Assembly: GCA_003210055.1 (NCBI GenBank)
Contig: QCNS01000016.1
Location: 1-35,200 of the forward strand
Reading direction: 5' to 3'
DNA from: SAR116 cluster bacterium AG-426-I14
GTDB lineage: Bacteria; Pseudomonadota; Alphaproteobacteria; Puniceispirillales; Marisalimonadaceae
DNA length: 35,200 bases
This document shows positions 19,847-28,569 of this stretch, piece by piece. Every line of letters starts with the position of its first letter. Within the stretch, counting starts at the first letter, position 1. The notes under the pieces are model-generated. The model did no database searches. It was not told the origin of the DNA and saw only the letters and a program-made list of their open reading frames with translations. Both the position numbers and the translations under genes were made by a program.

Positions 19847-19866
19847 TATGCACAAAATATGCACAA
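19847..19866 (-). repeat. Tandem 9-bp direct repeat upstream of groES
   Basis: TTGTGCATA occurs twice (19866-19858 and 19855-19847 on the minus strand) separated by TT, a period of 11 bases, about one helical turn. It lies between a possible promoter and the groES ribosome site, a position suited to an operator. It is not the CIRCE inverted repeat bound by HrcA. Confidence 0.7.
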
Positions 19867-19868
19867 TG

Positions 19869-19899
19869 AATAAGTAATCTATAAATTTAAAGTTTCAAG
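19869..19899 (-). promoter_or_regulatory. Candidate heat-shock-like promoter of groESL
   Basis: On the minus strand CTTGAA (19899-19894) is followed, 19 bases later, by CTTATT (19874-19869). The boxes resemble alphaproteobacterial RpoH promoters (CTTG-type -35 and CYTAT-type -10), but the spacing is longer than usual, so this is tentative. Confidence 0.33.
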
Positions 19900-19910
19900 T
19901 TTTTTAAAAA

Positions 19911-19947
19911 AAAAATTTCATATTTACTTTTTGAAAAAATTTCATAT
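19911..19947. repeat. Direct repeat in the groES/ctaA divergent spacer
   Basis: AAAAATTTCATAT occurs at 19911-19923 and again at 19935-19947, a 24-base period, between groES and ctaA. It is AT-rich, so chance is possible; it may contain promoter elements of ctaA. Confidence 0.4.
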
Positions 19948-19997
19948 GTACTAGAAATAAAACTTGGAAATCTTTCAATCAATAAACTGTTAAAAAC

Positions 19998-20990
19998 ATG
20001 CTTTTAAAACAAAAAACTAATTCTTCAATAATCTTGTGGTTAAGCTTCGTTCTCATTGCTGTCATCTTAATGGTATTTATTGGTGGTGTGACAAGGCTAA
20101 CGGATTCAGGCCTTTCTATGGTTGAATGGAAACCTATCTTGGGCTTTTTACCTCCATTAAATAATGAGGAATGGTTGAGAGTATTTGAACTATATAAGAA
20201 AACACCAGAGTATAAATATTATAATATAGGTATGAATTTAGAAGAATTTAAATTTATATTCTTTTGGGAGTACTTTCATAGATTTTGGGGGAGACTCATC
20301 GGTCTTCTTTTTATTATTCCTTTTTTATATTTTTTAATACACAAGAAACTTTCAAAAAAAAATATTACTTCATTAACACTAATACTCTTTTTAGGAACTT
20401 TTCAAGCTTATATAGGTTGGTGGATGGTTAAATCTGGATTAATTAATAACCCTGATGTTTCTCAGTATAGGTTAGCAATCCATTTATCAAACGCGTTTTT
20501 AATTATGTTTCTATTACTATGGCTAATTCTTGATTTGTATGAGGGTGAGTCAAAAATCAGATATAACTTAACTTTTTTTACTCTAATTTTAGTTACTATA
20601 ACTATTATAGCTGGATCTTTTGTTGCCGGAATGGATGCCGGCCTAATGTATAATACTTACCCGTTAATGAATGAGAAGCTTTTACCAGATCAATATTTAA
20701 CCTTAGGGTACCTAGATCCATTTGAAAACCCGGGTTCTGCTCAATTTCATCATCGACATCTTGGTCTACTTTGCTTAATTTTATTTCTTTTTTTTTATTT
20801 TAAAAATTATAATAAAAAAGAAATACGAATTAGAGTTAATCTATTGCTAATATTAATTTTAGCTCAATTCTTTCTTGGTATCTTTATATTATTAAACTAT
20901 GTACCAATTGTTTTTGCAAGTTTACATCAAGTAGGAGCAATGATGATATTTTTAATTTTCATATCAATTATACATAGAGAAAATGTTTAA
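19998..20990 (+). CDS. ctaA: Heme A synthase, COX15 type
   Basis: Oxidises heme O to heme A for aa3-type cytochrome oxidase, in the inner membrane. The 330-residue protein has about eight transmembrane helices. The COX15 signature blocks are all present: GGVTRLTDSGLSMVEWKP (about 29-46), the heme-ligand histidines in EYFHRFWGRLIG, RLAIHLSN, QFHHRHLG and ASLHQVGAM, and the VAGMDAGLMYNTYPLM loop. It is of the alphaproteobacterial/mitochondrial type 2 form. It is monocistronic, divergent from groES, and convergent with aspS. Its presence shows that the cell has an aa3-type terminal oxidase. Confidence 0.96.
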   Translation: MLLKQKTNSSIILWLSFVLIAVILMVFIGGVTRLTDSGLSMVEWKPILGFLPPLNNEEWLRVFELYKKTPEYKYYNIGMNLEEFKFIFFWEYFHRFWGRLIGLLFIIPFLYFLIHKKLSKKNITSLTLILFLGTFQAYIGWWMVKSGLINNPDVSQYRLAIHLSNAFLIMFLLLWLILDLYEGESKIRYNLTFFTLILVTITIIAGSFVAGMDAGLMYNTYPLMNEKLLPDQYLTLGYLDPFENPGSAQFHHRHLGLLCLILFLFFYFKNYNKKEIRIRVNLLLILILAQFFLGIFILLNYVPIVFASLHQVGAMMIFLIFISIIHRENV

Positions 20991-20999
20991 AACTAAATG

Positions 21000-22763
21000 T
21001 TATTTTATTTTGGTATCTAATTTAAGACCTAACTCATTTAATTGATTTTTATCTACTTCGGATGGGGCTCCCATCATTATATCTTCAGCTTTTCCTGTCA
21101 TAGGAAATAAAATAACTTCTCTAATATTGGGTTCCTCTGCTAGCAACATCACTATTCTATCAATGCCTGGAGCAATTCCACCATGAGGTGGAGCACCATA
21201 TGAAAAAGCATTAATTAAACCAGGAAATTTATTATTTACCACCTCTTTTCCATAGCCAGCTATATCAAAAGCTTTATACATTATCTCAGGCACATGGTTT
21301 CTTATAGCACCAGAAGAAAGCTCTATACCATTGCAAACTAAATCATATTGAAAAGCTAAAACATCAAGTGGATTTTTTTCATATAACGCCTTTAAACCAC
21401 CTTGGGGCATAGAAAATGGATTATGTGAGAATTCAATTTTATTAGTTTGATCATTAATTTCGTACATAGGATAATCAACAATCCAACAAAATTTGAATAG
21501 ATTTTTGTCAATCATATTCATTTCTTCAGCAATCATTAGTCTTGCTTTGCCAGCTAAATCTGAAGCAACACTCTCTTTTGAACAACAAAAAAACAATGCA
21601 TCACCATCATTTAAATTAAATCTATTTTTTAACTCAGAAGATTTTCCAGAACCTATGGCATTAGCTATAGGACCTTTTGCCTCTCCTTCACCATATATAA
21701 TGTAACCCATGCCTGGCGATCCTTGAGTCTGTGCCCATGAATTCATTTTATCAGCAATAGATCTTGAACCACATTTTTTTCCTGGTAAAGCTCTAACAAC
21801 AGAACCAGAATTAATACTGTTGGCAAAAATCTTAAAATCTGAACCTATGAATACATCAGTGACGTCTTGAATTTCTATATCAAATCTTAAATCTGGTTTA
21901 TCAGTTCCATATTTGATCATAGCATCCTTGAAAGTTATCTTTTCAAAATTTTTATCAACTTTTTTGTTACTAAATTTCTTAAAAACCTCGTAAATTACTG
22001 GTTGAGTAGCGTTGAAAACATCTTGTTGTTCAACAAAGGCCATTTCTAGATCTAGTTGATAAAATTCACCTGGTGATCTATCAGCTCTACTATCTTCATC
22101 CCTAAAACAAGGCGCTATCTGAAAATATCTGTCAAAACCTGAAACCATTATTAATTGTTTAAATTGCTGGGGTGCTTGAGGTAAAGCATAAAATTTTCCT
22201 TTATTAATTCTAGATGGAACCAAAAAATCCCTTGCTCCTTCCGGGCTTGATGCTGTCAAAATAGGCGTTTGAAATTCAAGAAAATCTTGTTCAATCATTT
22301 TTTCTCTTATTGTTTGTATAATCTTTGACCTCAAAACAATATTCTGATGAGGTCTGGATCTTCTCAGGTCCAAAAATCTATATTTTAATCTAGTTTCTTC
22401 ACCATAATCTTCATCAGAATTTACTTGAAGGGGAAGTGCCGTTGAGTTTGATAAAATTTCAAGCTTATCTACTTTAACCTCCACATCACCAGTAGGTAAA
22501 TGTTTATTTATAGTATCTTCAGACCTTTTTAATACTTCTCCTGCAATTGATATCACACTCTCAAGAGATAAACTCTCAATGGTTTTAAAAAAGTCACTTG
22601 AACTGTCAACGACTATCTGGGAGATACCATAATGATCTCTCAAATCAACAAAGATTAACTGCCCATGATCCCTTTTTCTATGAATCCAACCAGATAATTT
22701 TATCTTTTCACCAACATTTGATATTCTGATTTGATTACAATTGTGTGTTCTAAATTTATTCAT
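21000..22763 (-). CDS. aspS: Aspartyl-tRNA synthetase, bacterial type
   Basis: Class II synthetase of 587 residues, normal for the bacterial type. Domain order: N-terminal OB-fold anticodon domain (about 1-105), catalytic core with motif 2 FRDEDSRADRSPGEFYQLD, a GAD insertion (about 285-400), and motif 3 GGIAPGIDRIVMLL near the end. In the anticodon domain the segment RKRDHGQLIF carries His33, where the tRNA-Asp-specific E. coli enzyme has Leu. His here is found in enzymes that also charge tRNA-Asn, so this one may be non-discriminating and work with GatCAB. That is inference. An AGG lies about 7 bases before the ATG. Confidence 0.97.
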   Translation of the reverse strand: MNKFRTHNCNQIRISNVGEKIKLSGWIHRKRDHGQLIFVDLRDHYGISQIVVDSSSDFFKTIESLSLESVISIAGEVLKRSEDTINKHLPTGDVEVKVDKLEILSNSTALPLQVNSDEDYGEETRLKYRFLDLRRSRPHQNIVLRSKIIQTIREKMIEQDFLEFQTPILTASSPEGARDFLVPSRINKGKFYALPQAPQQFKQLIMVSGFDRYFQIAPCFRDEDSRADRSPGEFYQLDLEMAFVEQQDVFNATQPVIYEVFKKFSNKKVDKNFEKITFKDAMIKYGTDKPDLRFDIEIQDVTDVFIGSDFKIFANSINSGSVVRALPGKKCGSRSIADKMNSWAQTQGSPGMGYIIYGEGEAKGPIANAIGSGKSSELKNRFNLNDGDALFFCCSKESVASDLAGKARLMIAEEMNMIDKNLFKFCWIVDYPMYEINDQTNKIEFSHNPFSMPQGGLKALYEKNPLDVLAFQYDLVCNGIELSSGAIRNHVPEIMYKAFDIAGYGKEVVNNKFPGLINAFSYGAPPHGGIAPGIDRIVMLLAEEPNIREVILFPMTGKAEDIMMGAPSEVDKNQLNELGLKLDTKIK

Positions 22764-22845
22764 AATTTACCTATTTCTTCTTACTCTTAAAGAAATTTTT
22801 TCTAATTTCAATTTTTTTTGACTAAATTCTATTTAATGATTCTAA

Positions 22846-24528
22846 TTAATATCTCCATTTCACAAAAAACTTATTACTGAAGAATACTATAATTAACATT
22901 ATTAATGGCAAAGTCATTTGCAAAACAGTTGAAACTCCCAAATTTTTTTTATTAACACTAAATGATAGATTTACTATTTCGATTGATAAAGTAGAAATCT
23001 GGTTATCACCAATGAAATAAACTGGTGCATAAAGTCCAATCGAAATTATAAATCCTATACCCAAAGCTAGAAAAATTGTTTTAATAATTAATGAGAGCTT
23101 AATAGTGAAAAATATATTTAAATTTGATTTTTGATACATTTTAGCATTATTGATAAAGTTTTTATTGATACCTCTATAAGCTGGCATCAATATTAAATAT
23201 GAATAAGGAATAACATATAAACTTTCCACCCATATAAGACCCCAAATGTTTCCACTAAGATTATTTTGTATGAACAAGGTGTTAATTCCTAGCAAAAAAG
23301 AGAGTTCTGGAATTAAAATTGGTATAAAAAAAATGAGCTCAAACATATGAGATCTAAAATTTATTTGCTCTGTAAACTCTAACCAGATCAATATCAAAGC
23401 ACAACTCAATCCTGATACAATTATAGCTAAAAAAATTGTATTGAACAAAGTATTATAAAAATATTGAAAAAAATGTAGATAATTTTCTGTTGTGAATTCA
23501 GTAGGTATTAAATTTGGAAATTGCCAGGTTTTAGAAAATGACCAAAAAATTGAAAGAAAAATGCATAAAATTGAAATTAGCAAAAGTTTTATCGATATTA
23601 AATACAAAATGTTTTCAAAAAACTTGTTTAATATTGGAAATATTTTCAAATAATAGTTGTACAAATATCTTTGTTTACAAAAGTACTCAATTAAAAACCA
23701 CGATATAATAATAAATAAAATTAATACAAATTGAAAAATTGATAAGCATGAGGCAATTGCTAAATTATTTAAATCAGGAGTCTGGAATAAATCTATTATT
23801 CTTATTGAAATAGTCGAAGGGGTAGATGGAGCAAGTATGTATGCCATATCAATAACAGATGCTGAATAAATAATAACTATTATTATACAAACTCTTAGTC
23901 TTATATAGATTTGAGGAAAGATAAAAAATAACCAAGAATTAATTTTAATGTCATGAAAAGTTCTTCCAATATTGGAGAAATCTCTCGATGGAAATTGAGA
24001 TAGTGCATTTATTGACATTAACAAAAAAAAAGGTGTTTCCTTAAGAATTAATCCTAAAACAAGGAAAATACCAAAATCGTCAGGAAATAGATTTGTGTTC
24101 TGTGGTCTATTGTGATCTAAAATATAAGAGTGATATAATCTAAAAATTAAGCCACTCGATGAAAATAAATATGAAATTCCAACTGCCATTATTACATGAG
24201 GAAAAGCAATTAAAGGAGCGATTATTCTGAAAATATATTTGTAAAACTTCGTGTTATAAAGTTTTGACAAAATTATTTGAGATAATATTAGAGAAATAAG
24301 GGTTGAAACAAAACCGACAAAAAAAGTTAGATACATCGATTTTTTTATTCCAGGAATTTCAAAAATGTTTTTAAAAAAAGTTATATTTAAGTCATTTGAA
24401 ACATTGGGGAAATAACCTAAGCTTGAAGAAATAACCCCTCCTATTCCATAGAATACAGGGCATAAGACTAAAAATATAATTATTGCTAAAATTGAAGTGA
24501 AAAAATAAAAGTTAAATTTTCCACTCAT
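22846..24528 (-). CDS. ynjC: ABC transporter permease, YnjC type (two fused permease halves)
   Basis: A 560-residue inner-membrane protein with roughly twelve hydrophobic segments, arranged as two tandem binding-protein-dependent permease domains. The family includes YnjC, ThiP and FbpB. The first half carries GRTFHDIKINSWLFFIFPQI, an EAA-loop-like segment. The following ASVIDMAYILAPSTPSTISI region resembles YnjC in particular. The second EAA loop is near PAYRGINKNFINNAKMYQKS. It starts one base after the stop of the YnjB-like binding protein. No ATPase gene (YnjD) adjoins; aspS follows in the same direction after 82 bases. The substrate of YnjBCD systems is not established. Confidence 0.82.
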   Translation of the reverse strand: MSGKFNFYFFTSILAIIIFLVLCPVFYGIGGVISSSLGYFPNVSNDLNITFFKNIFEIPGIKKSMYLTFFVGFVSTLISLILSQIILSKLYNTKFYKYIFRIIAPLIAFPHVIMAVGISYLFSSSGLIFRLYHSYILDHNRPQNTNLFPDDFGIFLVLGLILKETPFFLLMSINALSQFPSRDFSNIGRTFHDIKINSWLFFIFPQIYIRLRVCIIIVIIYSASVIDMAYILAPSTPSTISIRIIDLFQTPDLNNLAIASCLSIFQFVLILFIIISWFLIEYFCKQRYLYNYYLKIFPILNKFFENILYLISIKLLLISILCIFLSIFWSFSKTWQFPNLIPTEFTTENYLHFFQYFYNTLFNTIFLAIIVSGLSCALILIWLEFTEQINFRSHMFELIFFIPILIPELSFLLGINTLFIQNNLSGNIWGLIWVESLYVIPYSYLILMPAYRGINKNFINNAKMYQKSNLNIFFTIKLSLIIKTIFLALGIGFIISIGLYAPVYFIGDNQISTLSIEIVNLSFSVNKKNLGVSTVLQMTLPLIMLIIVFFSNKFFVKWRY

Positions 24529-24529
24529 C

Positions 24530-25747
24530 TTAGTTTATTGAGCCGTATCTCTTTATCCACTGTTTTTCTATTTCCTTAACCCAAGATGGATGAGGTTCAG
24601 CCAACTTTTTATCTAAGTCCTTAAATGAAATAGTAGCAGGACCTTTTGATAATTTTTTAAATTTCTCTTTCCATTTTTTCTGTAATTTTTTGTAATTTAA
24701 AACCGTTGGATCACCCCATATGCTTTGCTTATTTTTTCTCAGTTGTGCCTCTGGTGAGATCATAAAGTTTATAACTAATTTTGCAGCAGAGGGATTCGAA
24801 GAATTATAGGGTATCGTTAGATAATGTACGTTGGATAAAGATCCAACTTCAGGAATATAGCTTTTTGTTGATTTTGGAAGATTTCCCTTTATTACTTCAT
24901 TAGAGGGAAATGAAACGTTAAATGCCATTGAGATATCAATTTCATCATCACCTAATAGTTGAGACATAGACAAGTAGTTTTTTGGATAATATTTCCCATT
25001 TTTCCATAAATGTGGTGTCACATCATCAAGCCACTCCCATAACTTAGCAAGTATAGGGTTATGTCTTTTGAAATTAAACTTTTCTTGCAATATACTTTTA
25101 TTTTGAGTTAATTCTGATAATACTTGTTTTAAAAAACTTGTTCCTACAAAATCTGGTGGTTGAGGGAAGGTTATTCTTCCTTTATTATTTAAAACGTATT
25201 TTTTCAACTGAAAAACATTTTTTGGAGGTTTTAATAATTTTGAAGAGTCATAAAAGAAAATTAGCTGTGACAAACCCCATGGCATTTCTCTGCCTTCAGT
25301 ATAAACACCGAAATCATACATTAAACTGGAACTCTTACTTAAATTTATTAATGCTGTATTAGGTAATTTAAAAATCCAATTTTGCTCATACAATAAGTTA
25401 CTTTTTAACATCGATGAAAAATTTTCTCCATTTATCCAAATTATGTCAACTGATCCATTTTCATTTTCACCAGAAATTTTTTCATATAAAACTTTTTTAA
25501 CTGCTTGTGCAGTGTCTTTAATTTTAACATGGTTTAAAGTTATGTTATATTTATTCTGAACTTTGTTACCCACCCACTTTATGTAATTGTTAATATTACT
25601 TGAACCACCCCAAGCATGAAAGTTTACACTTTTATTAATGCCTGACTGAATAACTTTAGACCAAACATCATTCTTTATTTCAGTCCTAGCTTGTGTGACT
25701 AAAAATAGATAAAAAATAAAAACCAAAAAAAATTTAAAGCTTTTCAA
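24530..25747 (-). CDS. ynjB: ABC transporter substrate-binding protein, YnjB type
   Basis: A 405-residue periplasmic binding protein. The signal peptide spans about residues 1-20 (hydrophobic core FFLVFIFYLFLV, likely cleavage after TQA). The mature start VNFHAWGGSSNINNYIKWV, the DIIWINGENF segment and the later GREMPWGLSQLIFFYD and GRITFPQPPDFVGTSF blocks match the YnjB family of large binding proteins. The start appears to be a TTG at 25747: there is no in-frame ATG before the mature protein, an in-frame TAA lies five codons upstream, and AGG sits about 6 bases before it. It is paired with the YnjC-like permease (1-base gap). Substrate unknown. Confidence 0.85.
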   Translation of the reverse strand: MKSFKFFLVFIFYLFLVTQARTEIKNDVWSKVIQSGINKSVNFHAWGGSSNINNYIKWVGNKVQNKYNITLNHVKIKDTAQAVKKVLYEKISGENENGSVDIIWINGENFSSMLKSNLLYEQNWIFKLPNTALINLSKSSSLMYDFGVYTEGREMPWGLSQLIFFYDSSKLLKPPKNVFQLKKYVLNNKGRITFPQPPDFVGTSFLKQVLSELTQNKSILQEKFNFKRHNPILAKLWEWLDDVTPHLWKNGKYYPKNYLSMSQLLGDDEIDISMAFNVSFPSNEVIKGNLPKSTKSYIPEVGSLSNVHYLTIPYNSSNPSAAKLVINFMISPEAQLRKNKQSIWGDPTVLNYKKLQKKWKEKFKKLSKGPATISFKDLDKKLAEPHPSWVKEIEKQWIKRYGSIN

Positions 25748-25788
25748 ATCTAACCTGTTTTATTTATTATTAAATGTTATATAACAAT

Positions 25789-25794
25789 TATAAT
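25789..25794 (+). promoter_or_regulatory. Candidate -10 element for the yggT-folD run
   Basis: A perfect TATAAT 18 bases before the preferred yggT ATG. No good -35 stands 17 bases upstream. If used, transcription would begin near 25801, which supports the start at 25813 and excludes the upstream ATG at 25774. Confidence 0.4.
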
Positions 25795-25812
25795 ATACTT
25801 TTTTTTAGATTT

Positions 25813-26097
25813 ATGAATGCTTTTCTAATTTTAATTGATCAAATTATAGCAATCTATTTATACACACTAATTGCGTATGTAATTTTAACTTTACTAATAC
25901 AATTCGAATTAGTTAATAGATATAATAAAATTGTTGATGCTATACTTAGAACGTTAATAGGAATTCATGAACCTCTTTTAATACAGATAAGAAAAGTTGT
26001 CCCATTTATAGGTGGAATGGACTTTTCACCTGTAATAGTAATATTACTTTTATCTTTTTTAAGAAATCTTATTACATATGATTTTGTAGGTATTTAA
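25813..26097 (+). CDS. yggT: YggT family membrane protein
   Basis: A 94-residue inner-membrane protein of the YggT/Ycf19 family with two hydrophobic segments (about 5-28 and 71-86). The conserved middle contains HEPLLIQIRKVVP and GGMDFSP before the second helix. The family is linked to osmotic shock survival in E. coli and to membrane organisation elsewhere; the molecular role is unclear. An ATG at 25774 would add 13 residues (MLYNNYNILFFRF), but it precedes the possible TATAAT box, and family members begin close to MNAFLILID. folD starts immediately after its stop. Confidence 0.85.
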   Translation: MNAFLILIDQIIAIYLYTLIAYVILTLLIQFELVNRYNKIVDAILRTLIGIHEPLLIQIRKVVPFIGGMDFSPVIVILLLSFLRNLITYDFVGI

Positions 26098-26991
26098 ATG
26101 ATGGGTATCAATAATAATGAATCCAAAATAATTAATGGGAAAAATTATTCTAGAGATTTTTTAACACATATTTCTGATCTAGCGCAAAAATTTGAAAATT
26201 TATTAAACAGAAAACCTTGCCTTGCTGTCATACTCATCGGTGATAATAATGCTAGTAAAATTTATGTTAAAAACAAAATTTTAACAGCAAAAGATACAAA
26301 TATTAAATCAATCGAAATTTTGTTATCTAAAAATACATCAGAATGTGATTTATTAAATGAGATTTATAGATTAAATAATGAAGAAAAGGTTGATGGTATT
26401 TTAGTTCAACTGCCTTTACCAAATCATATACAATTAGAAAAAGTTGTAAATTCTATTTCACCAAAAAAAGACGTTGATGGTTTTCATCCACAAAATTTTG
26501 GAAACTTAATGCTTGGAAATGATACAGTTGTACCATGTACTCCACTAGGGTGTTGGTACATGTTAAAAAAAGAATTAAATGATTTAACTGGTTACCATGC
26601 TTTAGTAATTGGTAGATCAAATATAGTTGGTAAACCTATGCAATCACTTTTAATTAAGGAAAATTGTACAGTTACTATTGCCCATTCGAAATCGAAAAGA
26701 TTAGCCGAAATTTCAAAAAAAGCAGATATTATTATAGCTGCAATCGGGAGACCAGAATTCATTACTCGTGAATTTATAAAATCAAATTCTGTAATAATTG
26801 ACGTTGGTATCAACCGTAATGACAAAAAACTCGTAGGTGATGTAAAGTTTGAAGATGCATTGAAAATTGCAAAAAAAGTCACTCCTGTTCCTGGAGGCGT
26901 TGGTCCAATGACAATTGCTTGTCTAATGTATAATACCGTAAAGTTAGCTTATCGAAGAAATAATCAGATGTTTAAAGAGATACTGTATTAA
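26098..26991 (+). CDS. folD: Methylenetetrahydrofolate dehydrogenase/cyclohydrolase FolD
   Basis: Interconverts 5,10-methylene-THF and 10-formyl-THF (NADP-dependent dehydrogenase plus cyclohydrolase), supplying one-carbon units. The 297-residue protein has the substrate motif around Tyr56 and the catalytic Lys60 (SKIYVKNK), DGILVQLPLP, the PKKDVDGFHP signature, the CTPLG loop, the NADP site GRSNIVGKPM, and TPVPGGVGPMT near the C-terminus. The ATG directly follows the yggT stop; a second ATG is the next codon. The HIG1 gene begins at the last base of its TAA (TAATG). Confidence 0.97.
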   Translation: MMGINNNESKIINGKNYSRDFLTHISDLAQKFENLLNRKPCLAVILIGDNNASKIYVKNKILTAKDTNIKSIEILLSKNTSECDLLNEIYRLNNEEKVDGILVQLPLPNHIQLEKVVNSISPKKDVDGFHPQNFGNLMLGNDTVVPCTPLGCWYMLKKELNDLTGYHALVIGRSNIVGKPMQSLLIKENCTVTIAHSKSKRLAEISKKADIIIAAIGRPEFITREFIKSNSVIIDVGINRNDKKLVGDVKFEDALKIAKKVTPVPGGVGPMTIACLMYNTVKLAYRRNNQMFKEILY

Positions 26992-27197
26992 TGATAAGTT
27001 TTCCAAATATAATTCTATTTTTGTCTATGTTAATTGTGTTCTTAATTTTAGCATGGGGTTTAGTTACTATGGCAAGAGGTGGAGAATATAATAAATCGAA
27101 GAGTAATCTAATTATGAGATACAGAATAGTATTTCAAGCTATTGCAATAATTATATTTGTATCTATTCTTATGATCAAAAGATCAAATTATGGTTAA
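26991..27197 (+). CDS. HIG1-domain twin-helix membrane protein
   Basis: A 68-residue protein with two hydrophobic helices (about 4-26 and 46-63) joined by a short loop containing MARGGEYN (27-34) and the basic NLIMRYRIVFQ. This is the pattern of the HIG1 domain (hypoxia-induced; mitochondrial Rcf1 relatives associate with cytochrome c oxidase). Bacterial members are common in alphaproteobacteria, often just before the cobalamin adenosyltransferase gene as here. Its start shares a base with the folD stop and its end overlaps the next gene by 8 bases (ATGGTTAA). The role in bacteria is not settled; oxidase support is inference. Confidence 0.83.
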   Translation: MISFPNIILFLSMLIVFLILAWGLVTMARGGEYNKSKSNLIMRYRIVFQAIAIIIFVSILMIKRSNYG

Positions 27198-27780
27198 GCT
27201 AAACAAAATTTATACAAAGACTGGTGATGATGGAACAACTGGTCTTACGGACGGAAGTAGGGTAAAAAAACATGATTTAAGACCAGAGGCCTATGGAACA
27301 GTTGATGAGTTAAATTCCATTTTGGGCATAATTGTTAGTTTGTATGAAAATAAGCCACTAAAAGAAGAGTCAGACGATGAGATATTATATTTATTAAAAC
27401 GGATCCAGAACGACTTATTTGATTTAGGTGCGGATTTATCGAAACCATTTTCAACAAAAAATGAAGTTAATGATCTTAGAATTATCAAATTACAAGTTAA
27501 ATTTTTAGAGAGTTTTATAGATAAATTTAATAAAGATTTAGAACCTTTAAACTCTTTTATTCTTCCTGGTGGATCAGTAATTTCTTCATGGTTTCATTTG
27601 GCAAGAACAGTCACAAGAAGGGCTGAAAGAAATGTTTGTAGTTTATTAGATAAAGAAAAAATAAATAAATATTCTCTAATGTATTTAAATAGACTTTCTG
27701 ATCTATTATTTGTTATTAGTAGGCTAATAAATGATAATGGTCAAAAAGATGTCCTTTGGAAACCAGGACAATATCAATAA
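27190..27780 (+). CDS. ATP:cob(I)alamin adenosyltransferase, PduO/MMAB type
   Basis: Adds the adenosyl group of ATP to cob(I)alamin to make coenzyme B12. The 196-residue protein has the ATP loop TKTGDDGTTGL (9-19), the R-x-E-x-YG segment (31-36) leading to VDELNSILG, and LPGGS (125-129). The helix RTVTRRAER (139-147) and the YLNRLSDLLF helix (165-174) complete the set. All are typical of the PduO family. It lies between the HIG1 gene (8-base overlap) and etfB. It implies that the cell uses an adenosylcobalamin enzyme, such as methylmalonyl-CoA mutase or a class II ribonucleotide reductase, from either made or imported cobamide. Neither enzyme is encoded here. Confidence 0.94.
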   Translation: MVKLNKIYTKTGDDGTTGLTDGSRVKKHDLRPEAYGTVDELNSILGIIVSLYENKPLKEESDDEILYLLKRIQNDLFDLGADLSKPFSTKNEVNDLRIIKLQVKFLESFIDKFNKDLEPLNSFILPGGSVISSWFHLARTVTRRAERNVCSLLDKEKINKYSLMYLNRLSDLLFVISRLINDNGQKDVLWKPGQYQ

Positions 27781-27797
27781 GGTTAAGTATTTTCAAT

Positions 27798-27802
27798 AGG
27801 AG
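27798..27802 (+). promoter_or_regulatory. Ribosome binding site that sets the etfB start
   Basis: AGGAG stands 6 bases before the ATG at 27809 but directly touches the in-frame ATG at 27803. The downstream ATG is therefore the likely start. Confidence 0.8.
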
Positions 27803-27808
27803 ATGCAA

Positions 27809-28558
27809 ATGAAAGTTTTAGTGCCAGTAAAAAGGGTTGTAGACTATAACGTTAAAGTAAGAGTTAAACAAGATCAGACAGGGGTTGAACTCGAGAATGT
27901 AAAAATGTCCATGAATCCCTTTGATGAGATTGCCATTGAAGAAGCTCTTAGATTAAAAGAAAATAATGTAGCGACTGAAGTCATAGCTATTTCTATAGGT
28001 TCAACTCAGGTACAAGAAACAATCAGAAATGCATTAGCAATGGGAGCTGACTCTGGGATTTTTGTTAATTGTGAAAAAGGATTAGAACCTCTTATTGTTG
28101 CAAAAATCCTAGCTTCAGTTATTAAAAAAGTTAATCCAGACCTAGTTATAATGGGTAAACAAGCAATAGATGATGATATGAATGCAACAGGTCAAATGTT
28201 ATCTGGACTCCTTGGATGGTCACAAGCCACTTTTGCAAGTAAAGTCGAAGTAATTGATAAAAAATTAAAAGTTAGTAGAGAGATTGACGATGGAATAGAA
28301 CATATTGAAATAACATTGCCTGGTATTGTTACAACAGATCTTAGGTTAAATGAACCAAGATATGCAAGTCTTCCAAACATTATGAAGGCCAAGAAAAAAC
28401 CAATTGAAGAGATAAATGTTGATACTTTGAATGTTGATTTAAATCAAAAACTTGAAATTTTAAAAGTTGAAGAACCCTCCAAAAGAGATGCAGGTATTAT
28501 TGTCAAATCAGTTGATGAATTGATTGATAAATTAAAAAATGAAGCTAAAGTTATATAA
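27809..28558 (+). CDS. etfB: Electron transfer flavoprotein subunit beta
   Basis: EtfB with EtfA carries electrons from acyl-CoA and other flavin dehydrogenases to ETF:quinone oxidoreductase. The product is 249 residues, beginning [16 protein letters not shown]. It has the [16 protein letters not shown] segment (about 36-51), the AMP-binding [19 protein letters not shown] region, and the beta-subunit signature around [20 protein letters not shown]. The start is chosen by the AGGAG at 27798-27802 and the family N-terminus; the ATG two codons upstream is too close to that site. etfA follows after 11 bases. Confidence 0.97.
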   Translation: MKVLVPVKRVVDYNVKVRVKQDQTGVELENVKMSMNPFDEIAIEEALRLKENNVATEVIAISIGSTQVQETIRNALAMGADSGIFVNCEKGLEPLIVAKILASVIKKVNPDLVIMGKQAIDDDMNATGQMLSGLLGWSQATFASKVEVIDKKLKVSREIDDGIEHIEITLPGIVTTDLRLNEPRYASLPNIMKAKKKPIEEINVDTLNVDLNQKLEILKVEEPSKRDAGIIVKSVDELIDKLKNEAKVI

Positions 28559-28569
28559 ATGAGGAATAA

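Noticed and set aside
19534-19866. Longer GroES starting at a TTG at 19866
   Set aside because: The extra 15 residues cover the direct repeat and the AAGGAG ribosome site and are unlike any GroES N-terminus.
19822-19997. CIRCE element (HrcA site) upstream of groES
   Set aside because: No TTAGCACTC-N9-GAGTGCTAA-like inverted repeat is present; only direct repeats are seen.
25774-26097. Longer YggT starting at the ATG at 25774
   Set aside because: Thirteen extra residues have no family match, and a TATAAT box lies within that extension.
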